From Polytrichum commune (taxonomy: Eukaryota; Streptophyta; Polytrichopsida; Polytrichales; Polytrichaceae), in the NCBI GenBank assembly GCA_950295325.1, contig OX485808.1, forward strand, positions 7,814,501-7,878,500: 64,000 nt of DNA, read 5' to 3'. Positions 12,401 to 22,255 of this stretch are shown piece after piece. The number at the start of each line of letters is the position of its first letter. The first letter of the stretch is position 1. The position numbers and the translations under genes were made by a program. The notes beneath the pieces are model-generated. The model was not told where the DNA came from, did not search any database, and saw only the letters and a program-made list of their open reading frames with translations.

Positions 12401-12706
12401 CATGGTGACCGGTGAACTATTCAACAATCCCCTATCAACTTCTACCGGGAATTCTTCTCTAAGTGTGTAATTTTCCGAAGAAGTTTCACCACTCAATTTG
12501 GAGGGAGTGATCTCCTCTTCAAGTTGAGCTCCAAGTTCTAAGGTGTCTAGAATTGACCTAGTCCTAGGTTCGACGTTCAAACAACTCTCTATTCTAACAT
12601 TATCTTGTTCTAATCTATCACTGATTTTAGAGGACCGCCTCTTTCGAGTAGATTTCTCTAGTCCTACTATCAAACTTGGTTTTTGTGAGCGAGTCCTACC
12701 TTGCAT
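6467..12706 (-). CDS. gag-pol: Intact gag-pol polyprotein of element B (2079 aa)
   Basis: Encodes capsid and all enzymes of a Ty3/gypsy element. Residues about 145-320 form the gag capsid region after a proline-rich stretch. A zinc knuckle lies at 432-445 (CVQCGQPGHTRQFC) and a second CCHC-like cluster at 517-529. Protease has VLVDGGSSLNIL at 849-860 (D852, with DGG rather than the usual DSG or DTG). RT has FVDD at 1374-1377. RNase H shows D1522, E1563/E1565, D1590 and D1633. Integrase has H1730 and H1737, then C1768-D-A-Y1771 where a second zinc cysteine is expected, and a DDE core D1800, D1861, E1897 with the 35-residue gap typical of integrases. The C-terminus has a GPY module and no chromodomain. 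The ATG is the first after an in-frame TGA 27 nt upstream. Gag and pol are in one frame without frameshift, so protein ratios must be set another way. The Tyr at 1771 may impair zinc binding. Confidence 0.96.
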   Translation of the reverse strand: MQGRTRSQKPSLIVGLEKSTRKRRSSKISDRLEQDNVRIESCLNVEPRTRSILDTLELGAQLEEEITPSKLSGETSSENYTLREEFPVEVDRGLLNSSPVTMAEERGMDPPPIPPIPPIPPIPPIDPLVRPRGLPIVVPQNLAAMDMPSHLPKFYGTKDEDPSRHMERYIERLASFLITDPGYWLVWFPTTLEGEAYEWYRDHAEGHFRGWEQLQREFLNEFRPEVGQSTALRALSSLKQRREEEISAYIRRFDLVCTRFVGTMLNDDTLKQFFIQGFFKSGTIRGVLERNPLTLADAKRAARDIENLDKDHERLWRREDELIPQFIPIRPRVVAVEPAKYENQIPYAIVDTGPRPLAVREPAPFLALPAPRTDPHLEEVERRLGASQLGFQEAMIKQMQSLTDQMSLMIRSQQPGPPPPVESGRHSSGLWCVQCGQPGHTRQFCRSGQNRDQRGNGNPPQQNQRGQAPPHYGNGSNRGPQPRGQGGQNLEKKEFHPFCGRWHAQGQCWSEGQEFNCSNCGGSHPSDTCRQPDKIINVPYPVANPQQQARDNMRGARPQGVPANELRPPNLYYDHSNARQTFHPPAGLQTTTGYIPIQNRQGVPPNGSNGRQAPPTDPGPSNSQDVRFMDGVLEATCDDMLPLPTRIGEEQSQWPPHTNAITYELVKGKGVVEEAPALAVTTRARRGDAPLEVGIGEQGNYSSDEEINLSELDRVARRATKDVERENIILQDRERTNAVHDLDNSDVGEWEGPGVPVDEFDVVGNSKVERSTGYDLWADLSTLKADITFGQLLEISPTARKTLKEGMPVHKRMRKVKAKIAARIQSQGGRDVKAIEIEVVIVDKVVPNVLVDGGSSLNILPEDTMKKLGLGLTGPSPLVMNMANQSSTTPLGMIKDCRMTTGGEEYLVTFHVIKMHSNKDTFPILLGRPWLRMANAMVNWGGPKPSITYGPEGNRVIVSIGSLEGWMKKEMYLPLEKEIDDLNENEIGKALVGVVHPEGQRVVIDSGSGSLGPNFYNYGDNGDYAQWLREYPESEVDVMVTFHQVGLGSEFPSVSLGEGSLLEPCEVLTEEEWVSGGLTPWVDDVEEGEVSLIHVDGTQEEDVIIESSKLEEPLHFKTTSTGIVVGQDVKDYPNVPSDWYRNKEEQAHVSEADWRYVDVKLKNGKTRQMKMGSKLGEKEVREYSNLVDEFSDTFAWSYDELKGIPREMVEHRIPLIPGARPIRQKERRMNPQLQLLVKAELERLLKAGFIKPVEITDWVSPMVLVKKKNGKLRVCVDYRKLNSCTQKDHFPLPFITLLLEEVGGHSRYTFMDGYAGYNQISIALQDIHKTAFTTPWGTFVWVVMPFGLCNAPATFQRLVMYIFTDLLFKSMTVFVDDFSTQSNVDDHLHCVREALVRCRKMRLALNPDKTFLEVNKGVLLGYVVSEKGREPDPDKIAAISDLATPTNSKGISKLLGHVGWYRELIPNFSKIAVPITHLLKKDVKFEWTDACQKAFEELRDRLSTYPVLIPPNWGKPFHVYCDASNVAIGSALCQATGEKEKDQPIAYASKQLTPAERNYSTTERECLAMVFSVKKFRHYLMCNPVVFFVDHMAIKYLINKAELSGRLARWVLLLEEFDYTVEYKPGRMHLQADHLSRLSEEIGKNPVNDMLVDDSLFVVTSTPEWYAGIVEFLTTHKLPKEWTKEERRKVRVNSRQFVVVGHRLFRRGSDGILRRCVSKTEVEAILIACHDSACGGHFSGQLTGQKILRAGYFWPTLFKDAHDYVRKCDAYQRYARNDLRMEMPLHVSLPLIPFEKWGIDYVGEVHPQSSKGMKYIVVATEYLTKWAEAKAVKTDTAEHAATFMYENIISRFGVPKILVSDRGTHFLNDLIREMTEKFKIDHRKTTPYHPQTNGQTERVNGILVSILRKTVIDSKRDWDTKLTAALWAYRTTYKVTTRATPFSLVYGLEATLPIEYEVESLRVAVSTRLTESQSLRNRLTDLEALDEGRRMAAQHIEAIQRRRKITFDKRHKRRALTPGMMVMIQDARKLEFPAKFNAVWLGPYLVYEVFPNNSIQLQTLNGELFPTRTSGSKCKEYRA

Positions 12707-13615
12707 TCCATAAGAATCGATCGACCCTCACTTGACCACACATAATCCTAGCAATTCCCCTCTTAATATTTTCACTTGTCTTGGTGTGGTTATAATTTTT
12801 TTAGGAGGTGAGGAAAAGAACCTGCAAGCCCACTTAGGTGAAAGAATCCCAATAGGGGATAGGCATGTTCATGTTAATTTCTTGGTTAAGTCGGAGCATC
12901 ACCTCCGCACCTTCCCGCAAATTAACACTCACCACAATACCGATTGTGAGGGGGTGACCTTCCGAGTAGATTATGTTAAAAGTCGAGGCTTCACCCTTCA
13001 ACTTCTCACACCATCCACAATTCGGGAATTACCCTCTACAACGGATAACAACAATCACGAGTACAAAAGGCATTCCTTAATTAGTTAATGAGTTCACTTT
13101 GAAGAAATAAACATACCTTGAGCAATCGCATCCCCCTGTGAATTAGCACTCCCCTCAATCGTGACTCAATGTAACAACACCATAAACTTTGTGAAATATT
13201 AATTTAATCTAGAGCATGAAATGACAACTCCCAAAACTTTGAGACTCACCCCGAGGTGAGTGTCAAAGTTCAATGTCCTAAGGTGAATTTACCCTCTAAT
13301 GTTTTAATGAGCTACTCGGTTATAGGTTCCTTTTAAGTTCTTAGCAAATCCCCAAAAAGGTTGAGGACGTACCTTCGCCGCGCTCCTTCCTCAAAAATGA
13401 ATTTGCGTAATTGACAATGCAATTCATTCCAAGGAATAGTTGAAATACAATGAATTCAAATGTAACCCAAAGAGAGAATACTTACCGAGTTTCGGGTGCT
13501 CCTTCCCTTCTCTCAAGTTTGTGTCTCCAATTTTTCCTAGTTGCCTCCAAGTCTCCTAGTCGCCTCCAAGTATTGTAACTACCTTCCGCTTCGCTCCCGG
13601 CGGACGCACCAATTA
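12707..13615 (-). other. Untranslated leader of element B, with primer-binding site
   Basis: A 0.9-kb leader between the 5' LTR and the gag ATG. The putative primer site is at 13594-13611, minus strand TGGTGCGTCCGCCGGGAG. It resembles the complement of a plant Gly(UCC) tRNA 3' end with one mismatch (from memory). A 118-codon plus-strand reading frame at 12732-13088 has no recognisable domain and is antisense to the leader, so I do not call it. Confidence 0.6.
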
Positions 13616-15164
13616 TGTGAGGCCAAACCCCCCACCCTTAAGCGTCCGTAGTCCGAGTAGTGGGTTTGGGCTCACATTCCTCCGCGGTATTGGATTTGGA
13701 CTTGGATGAGTCCATAGTGCAAGGTTCACCCTTCAAGTGGTCTTGGATTTAACTAGCTCCTTCATAAACCCAGCTCCTTCATAAACCCAGCTTCTTAGCT
13801 TCTAACTAAACAAACCCAGGTCCTTCATAAACCCAGCTCTTTACTTTCTAACTAAACAAACCCAGCTCCTTCATAAACCCAGCTCCTTCATGAACCCACA
13901 ACTTTGTAGTTGTAATCCCCAACTACCTCACTAATTATTCAAGCCCTTAACTAATCTTCCTACCTAATTTCCCTAATTCTACTAACAACCCCTTTCTAAT
14001 CACACAATTCTTCTCTAATCCTAAAATCCTAAAATCCTAGAGAGGAGAGGGGGAGAGAGAATTTCCTAACTTCACTAAGACTAACTAATCCACACAAGTA
14101 TATTTTTGCACTCATCACAACATCAAGTGCTCAACTCTTAAACATGGAACTTGCAACCACGTGTATTCAAAACATGAACTTTAAGTACCACAAATTGGAA
14201 TCATGAATTAACTTTAAAATCCTTCACGTCAACACTAATTCTACCAAGAGGTCAAGCCCTCTTCAAGGCTAACAAGCCTTGGCTCTCAAACTAAAAACTA
14301 AGCACACACATGTGCTCCAATATGGCTTCCCACACCCACACTTATAACTCGTGGGGTGCCTTGGAGCACAAAGGAAAGAGAGGATGAGTGAGGGAAGAAT
14401 GAGGGATTATATAGTAAGCTTGAGGGGGTGAGCACCCTCAAGGCTCACGATAAGCCCTTGAGATTTCCTCCTACTTAGTAGGCGCCAATCCTATCTTCTA
14501 AGTCTTCCTCCCTCAAATGATCAACAAGGATCCTAATTCGAACATTTAACTAGCCTTGGCTTTCTACCTACCACACTTTACCAAACTTAGGGTGCTTAAC
14601 TAGCCTTGGCTTTCTACCTACCACACTTTACCAAACTTGGGATGCTTCAACCCAAACTTAGCCTCCTTCGCTTTCCGCCGCCATAACTTTCTCCCCTTAC
14701 TTTCCCAAATCGTCGCTCACCACTTAATTCAAACCACGATGCTTAACTCGTGATTTGATTGGTGCTTTGAGAATTTGCTTATCCTCCACCTTGCATTCTT
14801 CCTTGGGCCTTCCCCATTAAGTGGCCATGATGAGGTGGTCCACTTGTGCGTTCCATGTGATCCTCCATTCATCCCAATTCGAATGCACTTGCCTCTTGAG
14901 TCACTTTGGTTGTCTCCATCCATTTGTACTAGCCTACTCACTAACTACTCAATCCAAGTTCTCCTTACCTATCCTCATTCACTCAAATCCTTCCGAAGGT
15001 AAAAACATAATAACAACTCACATCCTAGCCTCTTACAACATGGTACTTCTAAGACTAACATTTCACTCTTTTTATATTTTTGTGAAGTAACATGCTACTT
15101 CAAAGTGCATCAACTAACGTTTCAAGGGTCTAAGACTAAATGTGGGCACCCTTTTGGGCTCACA
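13616..15164 (-). repeat. 5' LTR of element B (1549 bp)
   Basis: Apparently identical to the copy at 4857-6405. TATA box at 14404-14414. Followed by the target duplication GTGTG at 15165-15169. Confidence 0.95.
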
Positions 15165-15357
15165 GTGTGAGGTGTGGAAGTCCAAGTGGTACTTGACATT
15201 GTTATGAAAGGGGCTTGGACAATGGATAATCACAAGGTGCAAGAGTGTTTATGAACATTGATAACCTTGTGCTTCTCTGGAATAAAACTGGGAGAATTGA
15301 CATTATCTATGTGTAGGAGTGGGTTGAGTTGGGAATATCAGTTCACGAGTGTAGTTA
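15165..15357. other. Short spacer between B and E2
   Basis: Continues the sequence interrupted by B at 4856 and ends with the E2 target duplication AGTTA (15353-15357). It resumes at 24046. No gene is recognised; it may be upstream or intron sequence of the DUF7869-like gene. Confidence 0.5.
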
Positions 15358-16329
15358 TGTCGCGCACCTCTCCATAAGGAGTGGCCGAAACACCATGGGC
15401 ACAAGGGGGACCCCGGAGTGACACCCGGGACTTGTGGCGCCATATGTGAGAGGGCCCAAGTGATCCTAGTGTGGGTGAGGGCCCCGGGCGTTGGGAATGC
15501 CTCCCACCCACTGAGACTAGGAAGCATGAGGGTAAGGCCATGAGCTATGCGTAGCTCATAGAGTGGTGATTCTAGAATGCTCAAGAACACCTCAATCAGA
15601 GGTGTGAGCTAGGAGTTATGGCCATTTGAGTGGGGCGCTGTCCCGGGACAGCGCCCTGGTGCAGGAGTGCCTGGGAGTGACTCCCGGGATTGCCAAGGTT
15701 CAAACAGGCATAACGTCCTCATAACTTGCCCAAATGGGGCAAGTGAGGAGTCCATCGGCATCTACGTGAAGCGTAGATGAGGATGGAGTGGTTGTTTGTT
15801 ATGATCAGACATCATACAAGGAAGTTATGATGGTCTGAAGCTTCTGGGGGGTTCTAGGCCCAGCAGCTAAAGGAAAATGTCCACTTGGCCCCAACTCTTG
15901 GTAGAGAGACAAGAGGTTGGTTGACGGTGGGGTAGGGGCCCCGCGTGAAGTCCTAGAGGCTTATATGGGTGAGGTGGTGTGGCCTCACCCACCCGAGGCC
16001 GAACGGCAAGGCCTCCATGGGCATTGGCCCATTGTGAGGCCATAGTTGCCTAGTATGGTTCGGGTTGTTGTAGTGTTGCTCCGGCAACGCGATGATCAAC
16101 ATAGGATTGGACTTCCATGGATGGAAGTCCACATTGGGGAAATGGGTTACCGATTAAGGGGTGAGTCCCGAAAGCAAAGTAGGAGGGTTGGTTCCCTCCT
16201 ATGAACTATTGGTCCGGGGTAAGAGGAGCTATCCATTAGCATGGCGGAATGCGAAGGGTTAGCGCTTGTAACCTTTGCTAGAAACGAAAATTGGCAAGAT
16301 TATTAAGGGACCTAGCAAGGGTTGCGACA
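15358..16329 (+). repeat. 5' LTR of E2 (972 bp)
   Basis: TGTCGCGCACC...GGTTGCGACA. A TATA-like TTATATGGG lies near 15961. Immediately followed by the primer site, which fixes the direction. Confidence 0.95.
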
Positions 16330-16331
16330 CT

Positions 16332-16346
16332 TGGTATCAGAGCAGG
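16332..16346 (+). other. Primer-binding site of E2
   Basis: TGGTATCAGAGCAGG, complementary to the initiator Met tRNA 3' end, two bases after the LTR. Equivalent sites are at 27840-27854 (E3), 43298-43312 minus (E5), 45169-45183 (E4) and 46791-46805 (E6). Confidence 0.9.
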
Positions 16347-17999
16347 GTTCCAATATTTGAGCTAGCACTTTGAGGGAAGCATGGCTATCATATAAGCGGG
16401 TTATGATGGTGACCCGGGGTTTCCAAAAGGTTGTAAGGCTCAAATTGGAATAAAGATCATGTGCAAGTGGATTTTGACCATACCATTGATTCTAATGACA
16501 ATGGTGGGCATGAGGGTGGATTCGGTGAGGAAAATGGAGGAGTGCTTTGAAAAGGCTCCCGCAAACCTCGAAAAGTATTCGGGGGCTAGAATACCAAATG
16601 CACCCAAAACCTTGGAGGGCATTAATGTTGGATTGAAATTCCAATTCGAAATGCTTAGAAGGTGGTGATGTTGAAATGAACTTGGGGCATATGAGGCACG
16701 CGGGGTCTCTTAAGGTGTATATGTGCGAATTTCACACCCAAATGAAGGGTACATCTAGGAGGGACGAGCTTTCTAAGAAATGCATCGTTTTAGGTGGGTT
16801 TCAAAAGCGGGTGGTGAAAACCATGTTCAAGACCCCAAAGCTTCTTGAGGACGTAGTGTGAATCATAAAGATTTGAAGAGCATTGAAGCCGATGGTCCTA
16901 AAAAGAAGTTGGGCGGCACATCACCACAAGTGGCTTTAGCCGAAAGAGGCCCCAAGGAAATGAGCGCAAGTAGTTTGGCCCATTATACCAAGGCAAATCA
17001 TGCTAGCCCGTGCCGTGGACGAAATGTGAGAAGGTGGTTTGGTGGTACCAAGCTAGATCATATTTGTGCCACGGACGGAGTGTTAAAAGTTGGCCTTGCG
17101 GACCAAGCCAAACTCATGGTGTTGCCGAGGACCAAATGTTAGACGATGGTTTTGTGGCCAAGGCTAGTAGCCTTAAGCCAAGGCCAACTATTTTATATCT
17201 TGAGGCTCAAATGAATGGGACAAACGTCTAATGGGTTGACAAAGAGGCAAGCCATGCCTTCTTGAGCCCAAAACTCATAAGGGAGTTGGGGCTTGCCGAT
17301 TGGTAGAGCGGGCAAGCCCACCAAGGTGCGGTTTGGAAAGGGCAAACCGCATGAGACAAAGGAGGCCGCGATGCATGTAACCTTTCAATGTGGGACATTG
17401 GATTTTTGTCAAAATTTCACACCAAGTGAAATAGATGAAATGCATGTCATTGTGAAGGCCGCCTTCTTTGAAACTCACATGATAGATGTGAGGTGCAAGC
17501 CGGTGTGCTTGCGGTGCATTATGATGTGTCATAATGGCAAAGAATTGAAGTTCAAATTGACAAGGACTCCTATGGTAGGAGGATCTAAGTTGAATTTGGT
17601 CTTAATGGACCAAATGAAAAATAGAAAGCATAATGGTCGTGGTTCAATTGGAGCAACTCCAAGGAACGTATGGGGAGGCTAGGAAAGATGGGCCTTCCCC
17701 AAACAACATTGGTGTGATGTTGGTGAGATACAAGGATGTATTCACCAATGTGTTGCCCAAAAAGTTACCGCCAAGGAGTGAAAAATAACTTTGCTCAACG
17801 AGAGATTGAGTTCTTAAGATATGTGGTGACAAAGGAAGTTGGTGGACGAACATGAAGAATGTCAAGGCAATCCAAAAGGAGAATTGGTCCTTGACTCAAG
17901 AAAATGGCTTAGGTCATTTGTTGGCCTAGCCAACTACTACCACCACTTCATTCGAGGTTTTTCTAAGGTTGCTAGGACCTTAGTCAATTTGTTGAAAAA

Positions 18000-18640
18000 A
18001 TGGCTATCCCAAGAGTGGGATGAGCCTTGTCACCAAGCCTTTGGGAAGCTCAAGAGCAAGTTCTCTTCACAAGATGTGGTTAAATTTCCGGGTTTTCATA
18101 AGCATTTTGAGGTACACATGGAGACGAAGGACTTTATCATTGGCGGATGTTGATCCAAGATGGATGACCATTGCTTATGAGAGCATTAAGCTCCATGGTT
18201 GTCGAACCTTGTCCGGCTTGTGCAAGAAATGGCTATCCCAAGAATGGGATGAGCCGTGCCACCAAGCCATTGACGAGCTTAAGACGAAGTTCTCTTCGCC
18301 GCCCGTGCTCAAGTTCGCGGAGTTTGACATACCTTTTGAGGTGCATACGGGGGCGAGAGACTTTATTTGGCGGATGTGGATGTAAAAAAAAAAGATGGCC
18401 ATTGCATATGAGAGCATGAAGCTCGATGGTTGTCCCACCTTGTGCGACTTGTGGAAGAAATGGCTATCCCAAGAGTGGGATGATGTTTGTCACGAGTCTT
18501 TGGGGAGTTTAACACCAAGTTCTATTCGCCGCCCATGCTCAAGTTCATGGAGTTTGACAAACCTTTTGAGGTGCATACGGGGGCGAGTAACTTTGCCAAT
18601 GCCAATGATGGATTGTTAATGTAAGATGGATGGCCTTTGC
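18000..18640 (+). repeat. Tandem 229-bp repeat in RT/RNase H region of E2 (3 units)
   Basis: Units start at ATGGCTATCCCAAGA near 18000, 18229 and 18460. Each covers the RT-thumb to RNase H start (WLSQEWDEPCHQA to TIGGC). The spacing of 229 is 76 codons plus one base, so each unit lies in a new frame. Three units are also seen in E1, E3, E4 and E5; E6 has five. Confidence 0.85.
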
Positions 18641-19609
18641 ATATGGGGGCTTGAGGCTCGATGGTTGTCAAAGAAGACAACCAACTCATGACAAAGAACT
18701 TCTTTGCCGTAGTGCATTGCTTGAAGATGTGGCGACATTATTTGGGGTCGCACAAAGCAAAGGTCTACATGGACAATGTGTCCTAAAAGTATTTTAACGT
18801 ATACAAGCATAAGTGAGCGCCAAGTCATTGCGGTGGCATGATAGTTTGGCGCTTATGAAGGTGGATTTGGTCCACAAACCGGACCATGGAAATGTGGTGC
18901 CGGATGCGCTAAGTAGACCGGATGAGTTCCAAGCAATGAGAACCATCCAAACCTTGTGGCTAATGTGTGCCGGCGAAGGAAACTTGTGATGCAAGATACG
19001 GGAGGGGTAAAATTAACTACCCCGAGGCACAAAAGCTTTTAGGTGAGCTTCGCAAGAGCAAGGTGCTCAAAGAGGTTAAGTTGGTGGACGGATTGTTCAA
19101 GTGTAAGCAAAGTCGGGTGTATGTGCCTCAAGGCAAGTTGAGGCTATCGGTTTTGAAGGAAAAATGTGATAGTCCTATTGCCGGCCATAGAGGAGAAAGA
19201 AAAAACCGCCATAGAATGGTGTCATGGAGGTACCATTGGCGGTGCATAAAGGAGGATATAACCCACTTTGTGAAGGCGTGAATAAAGTGCCAAGTGAACC
19301 GAGCCTCTTACCAAAAGCAAGGCGGTTTCTTGCAACCGTTGCCTATCCCGTCAGCGCCATGGCATAGTATGTGCATGGACTTGATCACAAGTTTGCCGGA
19401 GTCACATGGGTATGATGCCATCTTGTTGATGGTAGAGCGGTTTGCCAAGTTGGCACACATGGTGCCGATTGTGGGAACCGCCACCGCGTTGGAGACCGCA
19501 TAGCCTTTTCTCAAAGGATGGTTGAGGCACCACGGGTTGCCAAGAGTGATTGTGTGGGATCAAGATCCAAAGTTCACAAGTGCATTTTCAATGCATTTCT
19601 CTAAGGAGG

Positions 19610-21379
19610 TGTGAGCCCAAAAGGGTGCCCACATTTAGTCTTAGACCCTTGAAACGTTAGTTGATGCACTTTGAAGTAGCATGTTACTTCACAAAAATAT
19701 AAAAAGAGTGAAATGTTAGTCTTAGAAGTACCATGTTGTAAGAGGCTAGGATGTGAGTTGTTATTATGTTTTTACCTTCGGAAGGATTTGAGTGAATGAG
19801 GATAGGTAAGGAGAACTTGGATTGAGTAGTTAGTGAGTAGGCTAGTACAAATGGATGGAGACAACCAAAGTGACTCAAGAGGCAAGTGCATTCGAATTGG
19901 GATGAATGGAGGATCACATGGAACGCACAAGTGGACCACCTCATCATGGCCACTTAATGGGGAAGGCCCAAGGAAGAATGCAAGGTGGAGGATAAGCAAA
20001 TTCTCAAAGCACCAATCAAATCACGAGTTAAGCATCGTGGTTTGAATTAAGTGGTGAGCGACGATTTGGGAAAGTAAGGGGAGAAAGTTATGGCGGCGGA
20101 AAGCGAAGGAGGCTAAGTTTGGGTTGAAGCATCCCAAGTTTGGTAAAGTGTGGTAGGTAGAAAGCCAAGGCTAGTTAAGCACCCTAAGTTTGGTAAAGTG
20201 TGGTAGGTAGAAAGCCAAGGCTAGTTAAATGTTCGAATTAGGATCCTTGTTGATCATTTGAGGGAGGAAGACTTAGAAGATAGGATTGGCGCCTACTAAG
20301 TAGGAGGAAATCTCAAGGGCTTATCGTGAGCCTTGAGGGTGCTCACCCCCTCAAGCTTACTATATAATCCCTCATTCTTCCCTCACTCATCCTCTCTTTC
20401 CTTTGTGCTCCAAGGCACCCCACGAGTTATAAGTGTGGGTGTGGGAAGCCATATTGGAGCACATGTGTGTGCTTAGTTTTTAGTTTGAGAGCCAAGGCTT
20501 GTTAGCCTTGAAGAGGGCTTGACCTCTTGGTAGAATTAGTGTTGACGTGAAGGATTTTAAAGTTAATTCATGATTCCAATTTGTGGTACTTAAAGTTCAT
20601 GTTTTGAATACACGTGGTTGCAAGTTCCATGTTTAAGAGTTGAGCACTTGATGTTGTGATGAGTGCAAAAATATACTTGTGTGGATTAGTTAGTCTTAGT
20701 GAAGTTAGGAAATTCTCTCTCCCCCTCTCCTCTCTAGGATTTTAGGATTTTAGGATTAGAGAAGAATTGTGTGATTAGAAAGGGGTTGTTAGTAGAATTA
20801 GGGAAATTAGGTAGGAAGATTAGTTAAGGGCTTGAATAATTAGTGAGGTAGTTGGGGATTACAACTACAAAGTTGTGGGTTCATGAAGGAGCTGGGTTTA
20901 TGAAGGAGCTGGGTTTGTTTAGTTAGAAAGTAAAGAGCTGGGTTTATGAAGGAGCTGGGTTTATGAAAGAGCTAGGTTTATGTAATTAGAAAGTAAAGAG
21001 ATGGGTTTATGAAGGAGCTTAGTAGATAGCCTACCTAATTAGCTCATAGACAAGTAGTTAGTTACATTAGGCTAGTTAGTGTTATGGTGGCTTTCACAAG
21101 TAAATGTATTTGAGATTGACTATAGAGAATAGTGTTTTTTTTAACACTTGCATGCTCTCTTTAAAAATAAACCACGTGCACAATATAATGGAGAATGTGG
21201 AGCACTCTCGCGATGGCAAGACAAAGGAAGCAAAGACCAAAGTTAAATCCAAGACCACTTGAAGGGTGAACCTTGCACTATGGACTCATCCAAGTCCAAA
21301 TCCAATACCGCGGAGGAATGTGAGCCCAAACCCACTACTCGGACTACGGACGCTTAAGGGTGGGGGGTTTGGCCTCACA
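19610..21379 (+). repeat. Solo LTR of family B (B3, 1770 bp) inside E2 integrase
   Basis: Begins TGTGAGCCC and ends CCTCACA, with target duplications GGAGG at 19605-19609 and 21380-21384. It matches the LTRs of element B but carries about 220 extra bases at roughly 20960-21250, next to the 17-bp minisatellite. No internal B sequence remains, so it arose by LTR-LTR recombination. TATA box at 20360-20370. It is younger than E2, which it interrupts. Confidence 0.95.
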
Positions 21380-22255
21380 GGAGGTCGGAATGAAACTAAG
21401 GTTTAGCACGACCTTGCATTCCCAAATGGATGGGAAAGCGGAGCGTGTGAATGGAGTCTTGAAGCAATACTTGAGGAACTCGGTGGGGGCGGACCAAGGA
21501 GATTGGGCGGACTATGTGGGTCGAGCGGAGTGTAATTGAAATGTAGCCACGCACTTGGCTACCAAGGGGTGGTCTTTGGTGGTGGCTTATGGAGTGGATG
21601 CGCTCCAACCTATTAACCTAGCTCTCGAGGGGGCACATTCAACACTAGAGTTCAACCAAGATGGTGAGGACTTGGCCAAGAAGCGTGAACAAGTCTTGGA
21701 GATGACCAAGTTGTTGGTGCAGAAAGCCCGAAGGTGCTACGGAGTGCAAGTCAATGCCGGAAGACGCGAAGTGGAGAATGAGGTGGGCCAAAAGGCGTTG
21801 TTGAATGTGAACAACTTCACCTAGCCGGAAGGCCTCACTCCAAAGTTCATGTCCAAAATTGGAGCTCCGTTTCCCATTGTGGAACAAGTGTTCAAGGACA
21901 TATATAAGTTGGAATTACCGCCGGAGATCAAAGTGCATCCGACATTTCATGTCTCATTACGAAAGTCATTTTAGGACGACACCTTGTGGCCCGATCACAA
22001 GCAAGTGATTAGGCCACCTCCCGACCTTGTGGACGTCATTTGGAACATGAGGTAAGAGGGCATCTTCAAGTGTAGAAAGCCCAAGTGAAAAGGAAAGAAA
22101 ATGTACAAAGGAATACTTGGTGAAATGGTGAGGATACCATGAGAAACAAACCGCTTGGGTGGCGGCAAGAGACATGGTGAACACCAATGAATTGGTGAAG
22201 CACTTTGAAGAAACTAAGGCTAAGGATTCTAATAAAAAGAAGCGTAGGCATTGAT

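Larger units (their letters stand above)
4857..15164 (-). mobile_element. Complete family-B Ty3/gypsy retrotransposon
   Basis: A 10.3-kb element in minus orientation with LTRs at 4857-6405 and 13616-15164, perfect target duplications GTGTG at 4852-4856 and 15165-15169, a putative primer site at 13594-13611 and one uninterrupted gag-pol ORF at 6467-12706. The two LTRs show no difference that I could find by eye (constant offset 8759), so the insertion is very recent. It is the only element here that could still encode a full replication apparatus, apart from one doubtful integrase residue noted under the CDS. No chromodomain is seen, so it is not a classical chromovirus. Confidence 0.95.
16382..22255 (+). 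pseudogene. Decayed gag-pol of E2 (chromovirus type, RT core deleted)
   Basis: Order: gag N-terminus from ATG 16381; minisatellite remnant 17005-17140; protease-like region 17293-17640; RT N-terminus 17640-17790, where LPPRSE jumps straight to REIEFLRYVVTKE near 17790, so the palm with the catalytic YxDD is missing; RT thumb/RNase H start 17830-18153 followed by two more 229-bp-spaced partial copies to 18620; RNase H end 18620-18960; integrase zinc region 18967-19281; integrase core 19294-19609 and, after the B3 insertion, 21385-21500; C-terminus to 21970; chromodomain 22087-22255 (EYLVKW, GYHEKQTAWVAARDMVN). Shared lesions: TGA at 19279 replacing a zinc-cysteine codon, TAG at 19501-19503, TGA at 22129-22131. 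The integrase DDE residues themselves are still visible. No functional enzyme is expected. Confidence 0.88.

Noticed and set aside
12732-13088. 118-codon plus-strand frame in the leader of element B
   Set aside because: Antisense to the B leader, no domain, and no sign of promoter or conservation; best explained by chance.
15170-15357. Exon of the DUF7869-like gene
   Set aside because: No frame continuous with 24117 and no recognised motif; could be intron or upstream DNA, so left as spacer.
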